From Paraphysomonas bandaiensis (taxonomy: Eukaryota; Chrysophyceae), in NCBI GenBank assembly GCA_965644295.1, contig CBFFRP010000130.1, forward strand, positions 1 through 49,103: DNA of 49,103 bases, in the 5' to 3' direction. The notes below the pieces were generated by a model, which worked only from the letters and a program-made list of their open reading frames with translations, was not told the origin of the DNA and did not search any database. Both the position numbers and the translations under genes were made by a program. Positions 32,595 through 43,115 of this stretch are shown here, one piece after another. Position 1 is the stretch's first letter; each line of letters starts with the position of its first letter.

Positions 32595-34068
32595 TCATTT
32601 CTTGGATCTGCGACTAGAACTTTTTTCCCTTCCGTTGCTTTTACTCTCAGACTGATCGTCGACTCCATCATCAGGATCGACAGGTCCTCCATTGTCACCT
32701 GAAATTGTCGCCGATCCTGAGTTCTGCGCTGCCATGCGAGCCTGCATTGCCTCCCTTCTTTCCAGTTCCTATACCAAACCCCCGTCAAAAACCAATAGAA
32801 GTACAACATATATTCAGGTACTCACCTGGACATATCTCTTCAATATCGCATCGCGTTGAGAGCGCATCTCATCTATTTCTGGCTCTGGATGCTCCGACTC
32901 TTCTCCAGCTGTCTCTTCACCACCAGCTCCTCCTTTTTTAATACGAAGTTCGTCATCCGGAGGAGACTCAAATGTCGTCTGTAGATGTCGGGCAAGTCTA
33001 ACTTGGCAATGAAAAAACTATACGTGTACTATATTTTACTCACCTCCCCCAGCACTCCCGTGTGAGTCCACTCTGGGTTAGAAAATTAGCCAAATCCGCC
33101 TCCGAGTTCGCCAGACGCGACTGCAGCGTATGGTTATCGTGGATGTGACGTATCTACAACAGATATCCTACCTTAGTAGCGCCACTGGGTCCTTTGGAAG
33201 GATGGGAGAGAGACTCCGGGCCTCCATCGCTGGCCCTGGACCCGAGCAGGATCCTATCAAAGGAATCCCTGCCTGGCGTAACGTGTACCGGCTTTTCATG
33301 GTTAGTCTCAGAGACCTGTCGTAAGCTGGATCTGAAGCAAACCGCGTTAATGACGGCCTTGAAATTGTCCCTTAGTGAAGGGTCCATGGCGGAGGTAGTC
33401 AATAGTGTTGCGCCATAATAGTGACAAACAAATCGTAGTACTTGTGTGGCCACGCGCCGTTCCACAGACCCCACGTCCTTGAATATATCATACTTGTTGG
33501 CAACAACGAAAAACGGCACCTTTGATAGTGAAACAATCCGTTCATCGGAATGACCAGCGAACTGAGCAAGTCTTGCTTCATCCATTTCAAGAGGTGCATC
33601 AGGATAAGCTGAGTTATACTCAGAAATCTTCCGAGAAATAACCTCTCGAGTCAACTTTATCCACTGGCGCATAGACTGCAGGATATTGTGAGGCTTCGAC
33701 AAATCGCAACATATGACAACTGATAAATTTTTAATACTACGCACACTAATCGGGATGTCTAAAAGGCCTGGCTCTTGTATGTCACCTCCTAACTCCCATA
33801 TATGGGCAACACTTTTAGAGTTGTTTGATGATGTGGCATTCTTCTTTCTAGCGAACGAGTAATCTAGGGCAAAAGTAGGTTTAGGTTGTTTCGAAGACCC
33901 AGCTTTTAAAAAGGAATTGATTAATGTTGTTTTCCCACTCCCAGGGTCACCGACAAACAAAACTGTGGTCTCCTGTGCATCCGAATCAATATCTATCGAC
34001 TCGGACTCTATTTTTGTCCATAAATCATCCACTCGGTTTTGCTTTGTCTGTGTTTTGGACCTGGACAT
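32595..34068 (-). CDS. DYNC2LI1: Cytoplasmic dynein-2 light intermediate chain 1, four exons
   Basis: Exons 34068..33172, 33120..33044, 32997..32826 and 32768..32595 encode 439 aa. DYNC2LI1 is the P-loop subunit of dynein-2, the motor that drives retrograde transport inside cilia. The GTPase-like domain has Walker A GDPGSGKT (40-47), FALDYSFARKK (67-77), WELGG (91-95), LSVVICCDLSKPHNIL (115-130) and NKYD (191-194). LRFVCHYYGATLL and PVHVTPGRDSF also match the family. Splicing recovers the conserved C-terminal helix EPEIDEMRSQRDAILKRY in exon 3. The start is the ATG at 34068; the frame extends upstream but only with a TTG and no family similarity. Introns are 51, 46 and 57 nt. The first could be only 18 nt, as discussed under findings. 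The gene is divergent from the MCPH1-like gene. Confidence 0.9.
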
Positions 34069-34651
34069 GAAATTTTTAGTTGAATGAGGCGCTAACAAGA
34101 GAATGTGGCGCCAATATGTATTTTGAGTTGGAAGATATAATATAAATAGGGTAGGGACAGGTGTGAATAATATACAGAGCTGGTGTATGCAGTGTTGCAC
34201 TCTCCATACAGGTAAATTCAAAAACCGCCATCTGCTATCAAATAACTCTATTTATATACAGCAGTATATACAGAATTTTTTTCGATTTGGTTACGCAGTG
34301 ACTTCTGCAGAGTGTAAACCATCAAAGTGGGAGACAAAAAATGAAGAACAGCCGTTTCCTATATACTGGCCGAGGGTTCTTCTAAAAATACAATACTGTA
34401 ATTAAATTTTACGAGCTTTCGGAAAAAATGATTTTTTTTTATTACGGTGTATAACAGAAATCAACATACGAATTTCAAATTTCAAAATATTGGAATATAT
34501 AGAGTGTCTAGGAAGATATACACAGCGCACTGCTCTGTATGTCTTCTCACCACACTATGAAGAGGCAGTATGGGTTTTCTGACTTGTGGTCTTGATATCG
34601 AAATGTACTAAATTACATCACATCTAATTGATACGTGAAGGCGATAAATAT
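34069..34651. promoter_or_regulatory. Bidirectional intergenic region between DYNC2LI1 and the MCPH1-like gene
   Basis: This 583-bp head-to-head gap must hold both promoters. It contains a T-run followed by ATTACGGTGTATAAC near 34441, related to the TACGGTGTAA motif beside the ABC transporter start. No other gene is visible. Confidence 0.5.
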
Positions 34652-36792
34652 ATGGTCTTAATGAGGAAAAGTGCTCCCAAGAAAACGAAAACTTCCTCGA
34701 AACAACCACTGGAGAACGTAATATGTTGTGTGGAGACTTTTAATTGCGATGGCAGCGATGCAAGCGCAAGTACCAAAACGGCTCTACAGGTGAAGTAATT
34801 CAACCATCATGTGTCTTTGGTACCTCTGACGTATGATGTAGGCAATGGGGGCAACAGTGGACTCCGATGGTATCAAAATGGGACTTACTCATATGATTTG
34901 GTCGAACGGCAATACGAAGCATGTGAAGGCCGCCGAGTTCATGGTAGGAATAAAGTGCGCCTATATAATAAATTAACAACCTTCAGGATATAATCGTGGT
35001 CTCACCTCTCTGGGTTGAGCAGTGCCATGAATCGAATGCACATGTTCCTGAGTCGGATTTTTTGGTATCTCTCAATGGAACCTCAGATACAGCTGCTACA
35101 GCGAAACGCTTCGAAGCTGAACCCACTCTAGCTGAAGCCGATTGTCTACCCGACCCATCCTCACCGTCGTTTAGTAGTTCCCAGCGATTCTCTTCAGAGG
35201 TATCCAGCAGACCTCTTCGCGATATTAGCACCAGCGCAGGAAACCGATCCCGACCCTCGAAGAGCTCTACTTCAGAATGTAAGTACAAATGCAGGGATGA
35301 CAATAAAGTAGTTAAGCCCAGCGGTGCTGAAAATGAAAATAAATTATCTCATCCTTCTCCTGACACGGCTTCTATTGCCTCGAAATCGTCGTCTAAGGCC
35401 TCCAAGGCACTGAGGAAAAATAGCACAACGAAGTCGTCTACGTCATCCATTAATAACACAACTACTAGTAGTACAGAGGAAACAGCCGGTAGTACAGTCT
35501 CGAAAACATCGTCTCACACAATTAGCTCTAGCTCTCGAAAGAGCAAGAGTTTAAAATCGCCTAGGCTTTTTGCCCTTAGTGGGTTTGAAGGGGAAGACCG
35601 TGCGCTACTAGGAGACATATCCCAAACGCTTGTAACACTTCACCCCGACTCCTCTCTCGCGTCTGATGATGATTTTTCGCTTTCGACCCTCACGGGGTGC
35701 ACGCATATTGTTGCTGCCTCTAACCAGCCTAGGTATATTACGCGTTTCGTGGCTGGTTTCATTGCCCACTAACTTCTTTCGTCAGACGTACGCTGAGAGT
35801 GCTGTTTGCTCTGGCCGGGGGCGTTCCTGTGGTGACTGAGCAGTGGTTGTTTGCCTCTCTTGAGGCAGGAGAGTTTGTAGACTATACACCTCACTTGCAT
35901 CCTCGTTTCTCGCATGTATCGCTAGTTGAGAGGGATCCTCTGCCTGTGTATGTCGGCATGTGTAAAGATCCAACCCGACACAAGTTAAAGGCCCTCGTAA
36001 ATCACTGGGCCGGTTATACCAAGGATACTCAAGTTCTCTCTGAAGCACAGATTGTAATCACAGGTATTTCTTCGTAAGAGTTTTTTATCGTGGCGCTTAA
36101 TTATGTCGCTTTCAACTTTGTTAGAGGGCATAGGGGAATTGCAACGGTCTTTATCGAAGGAGGATGCAGCATATTTAATGAAGTTACGCGAGTCCCGTCG
36201 CGTACTTACCTGTAAGGTAGACTATCATACCTAATGTCTTTACTTTTCCTGAAACATTATTCCTAAGGATTTCTTCGACTGCATTGAATCAGGATCTATT
36301 ACATCGGCATTGGAGTTGACGAATCTTCCTGTTTCAGACAACAAGACCTCAGTGTCCACACCATTAATGCACAAGCCTATCTCAAAAGGCAGAAGCGGTA
36401 GTAGTAACAACAGAAAAGGGGGTGGCACTTTAAAACTTGCACTTGCCACAGAAGAGTCTCCTCCGTTTCAAACTCTAAAGTCTCTTCCATCATTGGCCCC
36501 CGCCGTTGTGGATGATGCCGACGCATGCAGCGACGATAGCAAGTCGGAGGAATCAGTCATAATTGCAGGAAAGCGACGCCCATCATCAGTATTGTTGCCG
36601 TCGGCGGCGAGGAAAAGAAAACCTGGTGGAATATCTGCTAGAGGCACTCGTGGCAGTGCGGTGAGGGCCAAGACTGAGTCACCACCCCCCCCTATCGAAT
36701 CACAAGAAGGGGAGGAAAGTGAGGAATTGGAGTGGGAGGACAAACAGTTACCAGAAAGTTCTGTAATCGAAATTGCTAGCCCGTCGTGGTAG
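34652..36792 (+). CDS. MCPH1: Microcephalin-like triple-BRCT protein, six exons
   Basis: Exons 34652..34789, 34842..34943, 34987..35732, 35786..36063, 36125..36216 and 36268..36792 give 626 aa. An N-terminal BRCT (about 20-100) reads VICCVETF..MGATVDSDGIKMGLTHMIW and VVSPLWVEQC. A Ser-rich linker of about 170 aa follows. A tandem BRCT pair comes next: BRCT2 about 270-370 with RRTLRVLFALAGG and W349, then BRCT3 about 380-470 ending DFFDCIES. One N-terminal BRCT plus a distal pair is the microcephalin layout. In animals MCPH1 restrains condensin II and acts in the DNA-damage response through phosphopeptide binding. Unlike human MCPH1, a tail of about 155 aa follows the pair; it is Ser-, Lys- and Glu-rich with RKRKPGG. 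Five introns of 43-61 nt all keep frame, and each join restores BRCT consensus. Another BRCT family remains possible. Confidence 0.8.
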
Positions 36793-37249
36793 ATAGAATC
36801 ATCAGAGTGACACCTATACTGTATTTTATTTGACCGCATGAATATGGGCATTTTGTGCGTGTCTATAGATTTGTTTGAGTTATGCTTTGTAGTGATCGCT
36901 TCTTGCTTCTGTATTATTTTTACTTAAGGATCTAATGCGTCAGGGTATACCGCTGCTAGGATGAGCTAATTGTTGTATCGTTTCCTTTGCTTCATGCTTA
37001 CTGCGATACTGGCTGTAGATTCAATAGCATGATATCTAGATCAGTACTAGGAAACAATATTAATATAATTGCAATGTCTTACCGTCAATAATCTACTATT
37101 ACAAATAAATAAAGTATAAATTGATAAAATCAAATACTAGAAATAACATAGTAGCATTATAATCACAAAAAAGGTAAAACTTCCTAGAAGTTACGGTGTA
37201 AATGGGAGTCACTCTCACTATACTTTATACTTTATACTTCTCATCTCTC
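36793..37249. other. Intergenic region before the intact copia element
   Basis: AT-rich 3' flank of the MCPH1-like gene. TTACGGTGTAA lies at 37191-37201. The last five bases, CTCTC (37245-37249), are the left target-site duplication of the retrotransposon. Confidence 0.55.
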
Positions 37250-37542
37250 TGTTGAGATCTGAAGATTCTATATACTTGCAATTGAGTGCAGTATTATGTG
37301 AGATGCAAGGATCGAAAGATATATATGTAATTAGTACATTATATTATGTAGTATGAAACTGAAGTAGAAGTGGATGACTATACAGGATACGATCACTGAG
37401 TGGGTGGTTTGTACACTATAGTAGTAAATGAATGGTGTTGAACACATCGAACACAACTTAGGTTCTTTATCATGTAATGTTTATAATTTCATCTTATCAG
37501 TTGAGAATAGTAAACCTTAGCAAATAATGTCAACTTCTGTTA
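37250..37542 (+). repeat. 5' LTR of the intact copia element
   Basis: It begins TGTTGAG and ends CTGTTA, so it closes with TA rather than the usual CA. It contains the gag-pol ATG at 37527, 16 nt before its end. Promoter and polyadenylation signals are expected here but I cannot place them. Confidence 0.95.
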
Positions 37543-40500
37543 TGGTAGCGAATGCTAGTTGTAGGGATGGGGAAGATGACAAGAAGCTACGGTTTGACAA
37601 GAACCAAGCAGACTATTCAGCGAGAAAAATCAAGATGCATCTAATGAAGAAAAACCGAAACCATCTTGGCTTGGAGGACCCGCCAGCCGGAGGAAGGAAT
37701 TTAGAGTCATGGAGAGAGCGTAATGATACCTGTGTTAGTACTATTTGGGAGGCTTGCGAGCATGACCCTGATGTGTTGGAGGTAGCCAATCAATATTTGG
37801 AGGGGAAGGCAATTTTACCTGCTGATGATCCTGCTAAGGAGGTGTTATCCAGTGAGCTCCTTCAGACACTGGTTGATAGGTTCAGAGGCGAGATTGGGAC
37901 TGTATTGGAGAAGACTACGGCAGAATACCATTCGTTCAAAATAAGGCCGGGGGAAAAGGTGTCTGTTGGGGTAGATCGACTGAACGGTATAATCCAGAAG
38001 CTCATAAAATTGGGACAACCGCAGACAGAGGCAAGTAAATTAGCAAAGATAAAAGCAGCGCTGCAGATAGAGGAATTACATGATTTATGGATGTCGGTAG
38101 CGATGATGCCTAAAGCAACAACTACATTTGATTCGGTGAAAGAGGCTTGTGAAGAGTATGACGAGGCTATGACGCAGCTGAAGAAACTAAAGGGAGACAA
38201 ATCTGAAGAGATCAATTTTACGGCGTCGAAGGAGCCAGTGGTTTGTTCATTTTGTCGGAAGAAGGGACATGTAGCAGCGAATTGTTATGCTAAGGAACGA
38301 CAAAGAAAAATGGATAAGTTCAAAAGAAAAGGGAAGACAAAGGAAAAGGCTTCGAAGAGTGTGCAGCAGCCAGGATCAAAGGATTATACTGGTTGTCATA
38401 TCTGTGGAGATTTTAGTCATAAAGCCCGACAGTGCAAGTCGAAAAAACGGAAGAACATAAAAAACCCGGATAATGAGAATCCTCGAAAATCGAACAGGAA
38501 ATTCGAGACAGAATGGAAGAAATACGTCAACGACGGAGAGTCGTCGGATGATGAAGCGAATATGTTTGGAGAAGAGGTTTGGCTATCGGTGGATACGTCG
38601 GAAGAACCTCGTGTATATCTGGACAGTTGTGCAAGTAAAAGACTGTTTATAGTAAAGGATAAAATTGCACTGGAGTCATTTACTCCTGAGTTTGGGGCAA
38701 TCCAACTAACTAGAAAGGGTTCTCAATTGGAGACACAGGGAACTGGTACATTCGGGGAATGGAGAGACATCAGAGTTAGTGAAGAAGCGGTGAAGAACAT
38801 TGTGTCAGGAGGAATGCTGAGATCAATGGGATACGGATTACAACTGCTTCGAAAGCCTAAAATCGTGGAATTGGACTCTGGAAACGAGGTGTTGACTGGA
38901 GAGTACGATGAGCATGGAGGAATGCCGTATGTGGACTTGATGGAGGTGTTAAATCTGCCAAATGTGTCTATGTGCAATCAGATGGAGGAGGTAAATTTGT
39001 CGGATAATACAGGACAAGATGCGTTGGATCGCTTACATGAGCGTACTGGACATGTCTCGAAATCGAAGTTAATAGAAGCTCACCGACACATGTTATTCAG
39101 AGGATCAGGACTACAACGACATCACCTTTCGAAGGCAAAGGAGAAGAGTTGCAAGAAACCCCTGTGTAAATGGTGTGCCAAGGCGAAGATAACCAGGCAT
39201 TCGTTCAAATCACGGGACAACGAAGAGCTAAGCGCAGTCAGGTTCCTGGAAAGAGTAACAGCGGACATCTCCGTCTATCTCAATTGTGAATCCAGACAAG
39301 GGTATAAGTACGTGCTCCTATTTACGGACTTAGCAACAAAGATGATATGGGAATATGGATTGAGGACTCGAAGCGGAGAGGAGGTGTTCAAATGTCTACG
39401 ACACTTGTGCGAGGTCCACTTAGTGAAGTACGAGGGGTGGAACCGTATAGTGGAGTATCATGCCGATGGAGGATCCGAACTTATTAGTCAGCAGATAAGA
39501 GAGTATCTGTTGCAGCGATATGGGACTCGGGTGTCACATACAACACGAGACACGCCAGAGCTCAACGCGGTGTCTGAGAGGAAATTCCGAACAATTGGGG
39601 AGATGACACTGACGATGTTGACGGCATCTGGACTTCCAAAGTCGTTCTGGTTTGATGCTTATCAAACTGCATGTTACATTGTGCGACGAATGCCAACTCG
39701 GACGTGGCAAGGATGGATGTCTCCATATGAGTGTGTCCCAGGGGGGAGCGTTCCCAGCCTATCGTGGCTACGGAAATGGGGGTGCAAAGCATATGTGCTA
39801 ACACCCAAGGCCGACAGGAGGAAGGACTGGGAGGACAAAGCAATGACAGGTTATTTCATAGGGTATCCAGCTGATCGAAAAGGATACAAGGTGCTAGTGG
39901 GGGACACCGTAGTACACTCTGTACATGTATTATTTGATGAATCGGTACCTGAGAGGTCTCAGGATTATTATAGAGAGCTGGAGGAGGCTCAAGTGGCTAT
40001 AGATCCCGAGGCTCGTCAACCGGGTGAGTTTGAGTATCTTATCGGAAAGCACCATGAGGATGGTGGTCTGCTATACAAGACTAACAGAGTGGTGATAAGG
40101 AAGGGACTTATTGTGGGATACCGGTCGTTGGTTACTGGTAACCAGGTTCAAGTGGAGGATAAAACTCCTATTCATATTGCTGACATCAAGAAGATGACAG
40201 AGGATCTTGCGCAGAGGGTGGTTAGGGCCAGAGTTACTGACAACCGTGACGGCGGTATCAGCGGAGTGGTGCCACAGCAGTCGGAAAGTGGGCAGGTGCA
40301 GCCCCAGGCTGACTCAGCATTACCTTCGGGGGAAGGGACCCCTGCCGAGAATCATCCGCACGGCAAACGCGCAAGAACTCCAAGGACGGTAACGAATGTG
40401 TCGGTGTTAGGACAAATCCATCATTTGAGTGATGAGAGTGATGTGAGTGACCTTTTACAGGAGGCAGACTCAGTGTGGATGTCAGCGGAAGAGTCGACAG

Positions 40501-42125
40501 TGCCTCAGACACATCGTGAGTCCTTGGAGAGTGCCGAGCACAGGGAGTGGAGACGAGCTCGCCGTGTAGAGCGAGAGGGTTTGGCGAAGCGAGATACCAT
40601 GGAGGTGACTCGTATACCGGACGGAGTCGTCCCACTGCACTCCAAGTACGTCTATGGAAAGAAGTACGATAAGGAGGGAGAGGTCCGCCGATATAAGGCT
40701 CGTCTTGTAGCAATCGGTTGTGGACAGCAGTCGAGTGGTTGGGCGAACCATTTCGCACCCGTTGTTAAGGGGGTAACAGTGCGACTGTTAATCGCCATAG
40801 CTTTCGTGATGAACATGGTAATTCATCAACTGGATGTGTCTAACGCATTTCTATATGCAGATATAGAGGGGGACGTATATATGAAGGCAACTCCGGACTT
40901 TCAGCTGCCTGAGGGGTACTGCTTTAAGCTGAAGAAGTCGTTATACGGGCTTCGGAGTTCCCCGCGGTCGTGGTGGAAAACATTGGATAAATTCATACGA
41001 TCTATGCATTTTAAACCATGTGTATTAGACCCGTGTTTGTATTATCAGTATAAGGGCGATGAATTGATATTATTAACGATATATGTGGATGATATCCTAG
41101 TGTTAGGTCGTGATGTCAACATAGTGAAGGATATTAAAGCTCAACTGTGTGCCCGGTTTGATATGAAGGATATGGGCGAGATGGAACATTTTCTGAATGT
41201 TCGAGTCACAAGAACGCCAGAGTATATTCGTCTTGACCAATCAGTATATGCGGCTAAGATCTTAGAAAAGTTTGAAAAGTATCTTGGGTCACCGCGAAAG
41301 GTACGGAAGAGTCCTCTACCGGCGGAAGCAATGGATTTAGTGGCAAAAGGGGCGCGGCATGAGCATACCGAGGAGGAACAGCTTATAGTAGATAACTTCC
41401 CATATCGGCCGCTGATAGGTGCATTACTATATCTATCGATGAACACGAGGCCGGATATTGCCTATGCAGTGGGAGTACTGTCTCGGTTCAGTAATAAGGT
41501 GAATATTGAAGTATGCAAGCTATTAACACATGTATGGCAATATATTCGTGGTTCTATTGACAAAGGGATTCAATATGGGAGTAGACGGTTCGACTTCCAT
41601 ATGTTTACTGACGCGGATTGGGCGGGAGATCAGCTCTCCAGGAAGTCCACGTCGGGGTACGTTGGGTTTGCAGCGGGAGGGCCTATAGTCTGGCAGTCCA
41701 AACTGCAGACGACAGTGGCAACGTCAAGCATGCAGTCTGAGTATCAGTGTATTTACTCGGGTCTCCAAGAAGTGCTATGGGTTCGGGGGGTGACGGGTGA
41801 GATTAAGTTGAGGCTCATCAAACCCACACCATTCTTCATCGACAGTCAGAGTGCCCAGGATTTGGCCGAAAATCCAGTGTTTCACAAGAAGTCGAAGCAC
41901 ATTGAGATTAAGTATCACATGGTGAGAGAGCACGTGGATCCCAATCAGTTCAATACGATTAAGTTAGTGCATGTGCATACATCGCAACAAGCAGCAGATA
42001 TTTATACAAAGTCATTGGTTGGTTTATCATATATGGAGCAGAGAAAGAGAAATCTTGGAGAGAAAGTTAAGAGTTCCACTGAAGTGATTAATGAGGGACC
42101 AAGGGATAAAAGAAGGCGCAAGTAG
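37527..42125 (+). CDS. Ty1/copia gag-pol polyprotein
   Basis: The 1,532-aa single frame has domains in copia order: gag, protease, integrase, RT, RNase H. The gag region (1-310) carries two CCHC zinc knuckles at 240-253 and 290-303. The protease active site reads LDSCAS with D366; the usual Gly after D-S is Cys. The integrase has an N-terminal H..H..C-x2-C region (about 503-550, ending CKWC) and acidic triad D580, D647 and E684. The reverse transcriptase has QLDVSNAFL, KKSLYGLRSSPR and catalytic YVDD at 1186-1189. RNase H has DADWAGD (about 1365), SEYQ and FIDSQSA. The tail ends in a basic run GPRDKRRRK, possibly a nuclear-localisation signal. No frameshift separates gag from pol. The first ATG lies inside the 5' LTR; a second in-frame ATG (codon 6) spans the LTR/internal border. 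Confidence 0.96.
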   Translation: MSTSVMVANASCRDGEDDKKLRFDKNQADYSARKIKMHLMKKNRNHLGLEDPPAGGRNLESWRERNDTCVSTIWEACEHDPDVLEVANQYLEGKAILPADDPAKEVLSSELLQTLVDRFRGEIGTVLEKTTAEYHSFKIRPGEKVSVGVDRLNGIIQKLIKLGQPQTEASKLAKIKAALQIEELHDLWMSVAMMPKATTTFDSVKEACEEYDEAMTQLKKLKGDKSEEINFTASKEPVVCSFCRKKGHVAANCYAKERQRKMDKFKRKGKTKEKASKSVQQPGSKDYTGCHICGDFSHKARQCKSKKRKNIKNPDNENPRKSNRKFETEWKKYVNDGESSDDEANMFGEEVWLSVDTSEEPRVYLDSCASKRLFIVKDKIALESFTPEFGAIQLTRKGSQLETQGTGTFGEWRDIRVSEEAVKNIVSGGMLRSMGYGLQLLRKPKIVELDSGNEVLTGEYDEHGGMPYVDLMEVLNLPNVSMCNQMEEVNLSDNTGQDALDRLHERTGHVSKSKLIEAHRHMLFRGSGLQRHHLSKAKEKSCKKPLCKWCAKAKITRHSFKSRDNEELSAVRFLERVTADISVYLNCESRQGYKYVLLFTDLATKMIWEYGLRTRSGEEVFKCLRHLCEVHLVKYEGWNRIVEYHADGGSELISQQIREYLLQRYGTRVSHTTRDTPELNAVSERKFRTIGEMTLTMLTASGLPKSFWFDAYQTACYIVRRMPTRTWQGWMSPYECVPGGSVPSLSWLRKWGCKAYVLTPKADRRKDWEDKAMTGYFIGYPADRKGYKVLVGDTVVHSVHVLFDESVPERSQDYYRELEEAQVAIDPEARQPGEFEYLIGKHHEDGGLLYKTNRVVIRKGLIVGYRSLVTGNQVQVEDKTPIHIADIKKMTEDLAQRVVRARVTDNRDGGISGVVPQQSESGQVQPQADSALPSGEGTPAENHPHGKRARTPRTVTNVSVLGQIHHLSDESDVSDLLQEADSVWMSAEESTVPQTHRESLESAEHREWRRARRVEREGLAKRDTMEVTRIPDGVVPLHSKYVYGKKYDKEGEVRRYKARLVAIGCGQQSSGWANHFAPVVKGVTVRLLIAIAFVMNMVIHQLDVSNAFLYADIEGDVYMKATPDFQLPEGYCFKLKKSLYGLRSSPRSWWKTLDKFIRSMHFKPCVLDPCLYYQYKGDELILLTIYVDDILVLGRDVNIVKDIKAQLCARFDMKDMGEMEHFLNVRVTRTPEYIRLDQSVYAAKILEKFEKYLGSPRKVRKSPLPAEAMDLVAKGARHEHTEEEQLIVDNFPYRPLIGALLYLSMNTRPDIAYAVGVLSRFSNKVNIEVCKLLTHVWQYIRGSIDKGIQYGSRRFDFHMFTDADWAGDQLSRKSTSGYVGFAAGGPIVWQSKLQTTVATSSMQSEYQCIYSGLQEVLWVRGVTGEIKLRLIKPTPFFIDSQSAQDLAENPVFHKKSKHIEIKYHMVREHVDPNQFNTIKLVHVHTSQQAADIYTKSLVGLSYMEQRKRNLGEKVKSSTEVINEGPRDKRRRK

Positions 42126-42250
42126 GTACTGAGTTTTTTAGACAGAGGTTTAGACTTAGAGATGAGTCTATTTTACTGTCAAGAATTTTTTTATCTCAGG
42201 CATTCAATAGCTGGGAGGCGTCATAAGTACAACACTCAATTGAGGGGGAG

Positions 42251-42543
42251 TGTTGAGATCTGAAGATTCTATATACTTGCAATTGAGTGCAGTATTATGT
42301 GAGATGCAAGGATCGAAAGATATATATGTAATTAGTACATTATATTATGTAGTATGAAACTGAAGTAGAAGTGGATGACTATACAGGATACGATCACTGA
42401 GTGGGTGGTTTGTACACTATAGTAGTAAATGAATGGTGTTGAACACATCGAACACAACTTAGGTTCTTTATCATGTAATGTTTATAATTTCATCTTATCA
42501 GTTGAGAATAGTAAACCTTAGCAAATAATGTCAACTTCTGTTA
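42251..42543 (+). repeat. 3' LTR of the intact copia element
   Basis: Identical by eye to the 5' LTR, and followed by the CTCTC duplication at 42544-42548. Confidence 0.95.
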
Positions 42544-42548
42544 CTCTC

Positions 42549-42742
42549 GTCACCACTCTCATCACCACTCTGACCCAAATCTCAAGGCCCAAAGGTCTCA
42601 CCAACTTTATTATTCTTGCACCAGATCGCACCCATGTATATATCATATCAGGGCCAGGGAGCAAAATATGGTATTGAAATGTATTGATTGGTCGGACAGC
42701 AAAATCAATCAACCAACATTGATATATTGAAAGTCTTATTAT
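42549..42742. other. Short intergenic segment
   Basis: This joins the retrotransposon and the repeat cluster. CACCACTCTCATCACCACTC at its start is a small imperfect duplication. No gene is visible. Confidence 0.5.
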
Positions 42743-43115
42743 TAGTTAGCAATAGGCGTTAAAAACCTGCATCAATGTAGTGGCTACTATAGTTGAATAT
42801 ATTTAAAGCCTTATTATTACAGTAGGCGTTAAAAACCTGCACCAACTTAGTAGCTAGATGAATGCTAGACAAACTAGTTAGACCTCTACCTGTAACTAAT
42901 CAGTACACATTTTTTTATTCTACTATTTAACGCTACGGAAGCTGCTTGTGCGTCGCCGCAAGCACACTTATTGGTGTCCTTTGTACCATACAAGAAGCAT
43001 TCGGCTATGAGTGGGCAGAAGAATATCTGCTGACTCACGTTAGTTTCCCGGAGAAATCTCTCCGGTACTTATCCCCCAGAACACCATGAAATGGTGCGAG
43101 TCCGACTTTGTTGAG
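42743..43115. repeat. Structured dispersed repeat, copy C, with three hairpins
   Basis: The 5' portion TAGCAATAGGCGTTAAAAACC occurs twice in short succession (42748 and about 42825). The 3' portion folds into three successive hairpins: GCAGA/TCTGC (43015-43030), CCGGAGA/TCTCCGG (43048-43065) and CACCAT/ATGGTG (43082-43096). GGTGCGAGTCC follows at 43093-43103; it is one base from the polymerase III B-box consensus GGTTCGANNCC. Copy B shares the layout. Confidence 0.75.

Larger units (their letters stand above)
37250..42543 (+). mobile_element. Structurally complete Ty1/copia LTR retrotransposon (5,294 bp)
   Basis: The two 293-bp LTRs (37250-37542 and 42251-42543) are identical by eye and begin TGTTGAGATC. 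The flanking 5-bp duplications are CTCTC (37245-37249 and 42544-42548). A primer-binding site TGGTAGCGAATGC begins at 37543, right after the 5' LTR; its first 7 bases match the 3' end of initiator-methionine tRNA as known in animals. The decayed copia element has the same TGGTAGCG start. A polypurine tract GAGGGGGAG (42242-42250) abuts the 3' LTR. One uninterrupted gag-pol ORF fills the interior. Identical LTRs mean a very recent insertion, and the element looks competent. Confidence 0.97.

Noticed and set aside
34069-34221. Upstream extension of DYNC2LI1
   Set aside because: It begins with TTG, has no similarity to the family and overlaps the bidirectional promoter gap.
43003-43105. tRNA gene in the structured repeat, because of the B-box-like GGTGCGAGTCC
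   Set aside because: There is no cloverleaf, the A-box-like GGCTATGAGTGG is about 85 nt away, and the three hairpins do not match tRNA geometry.
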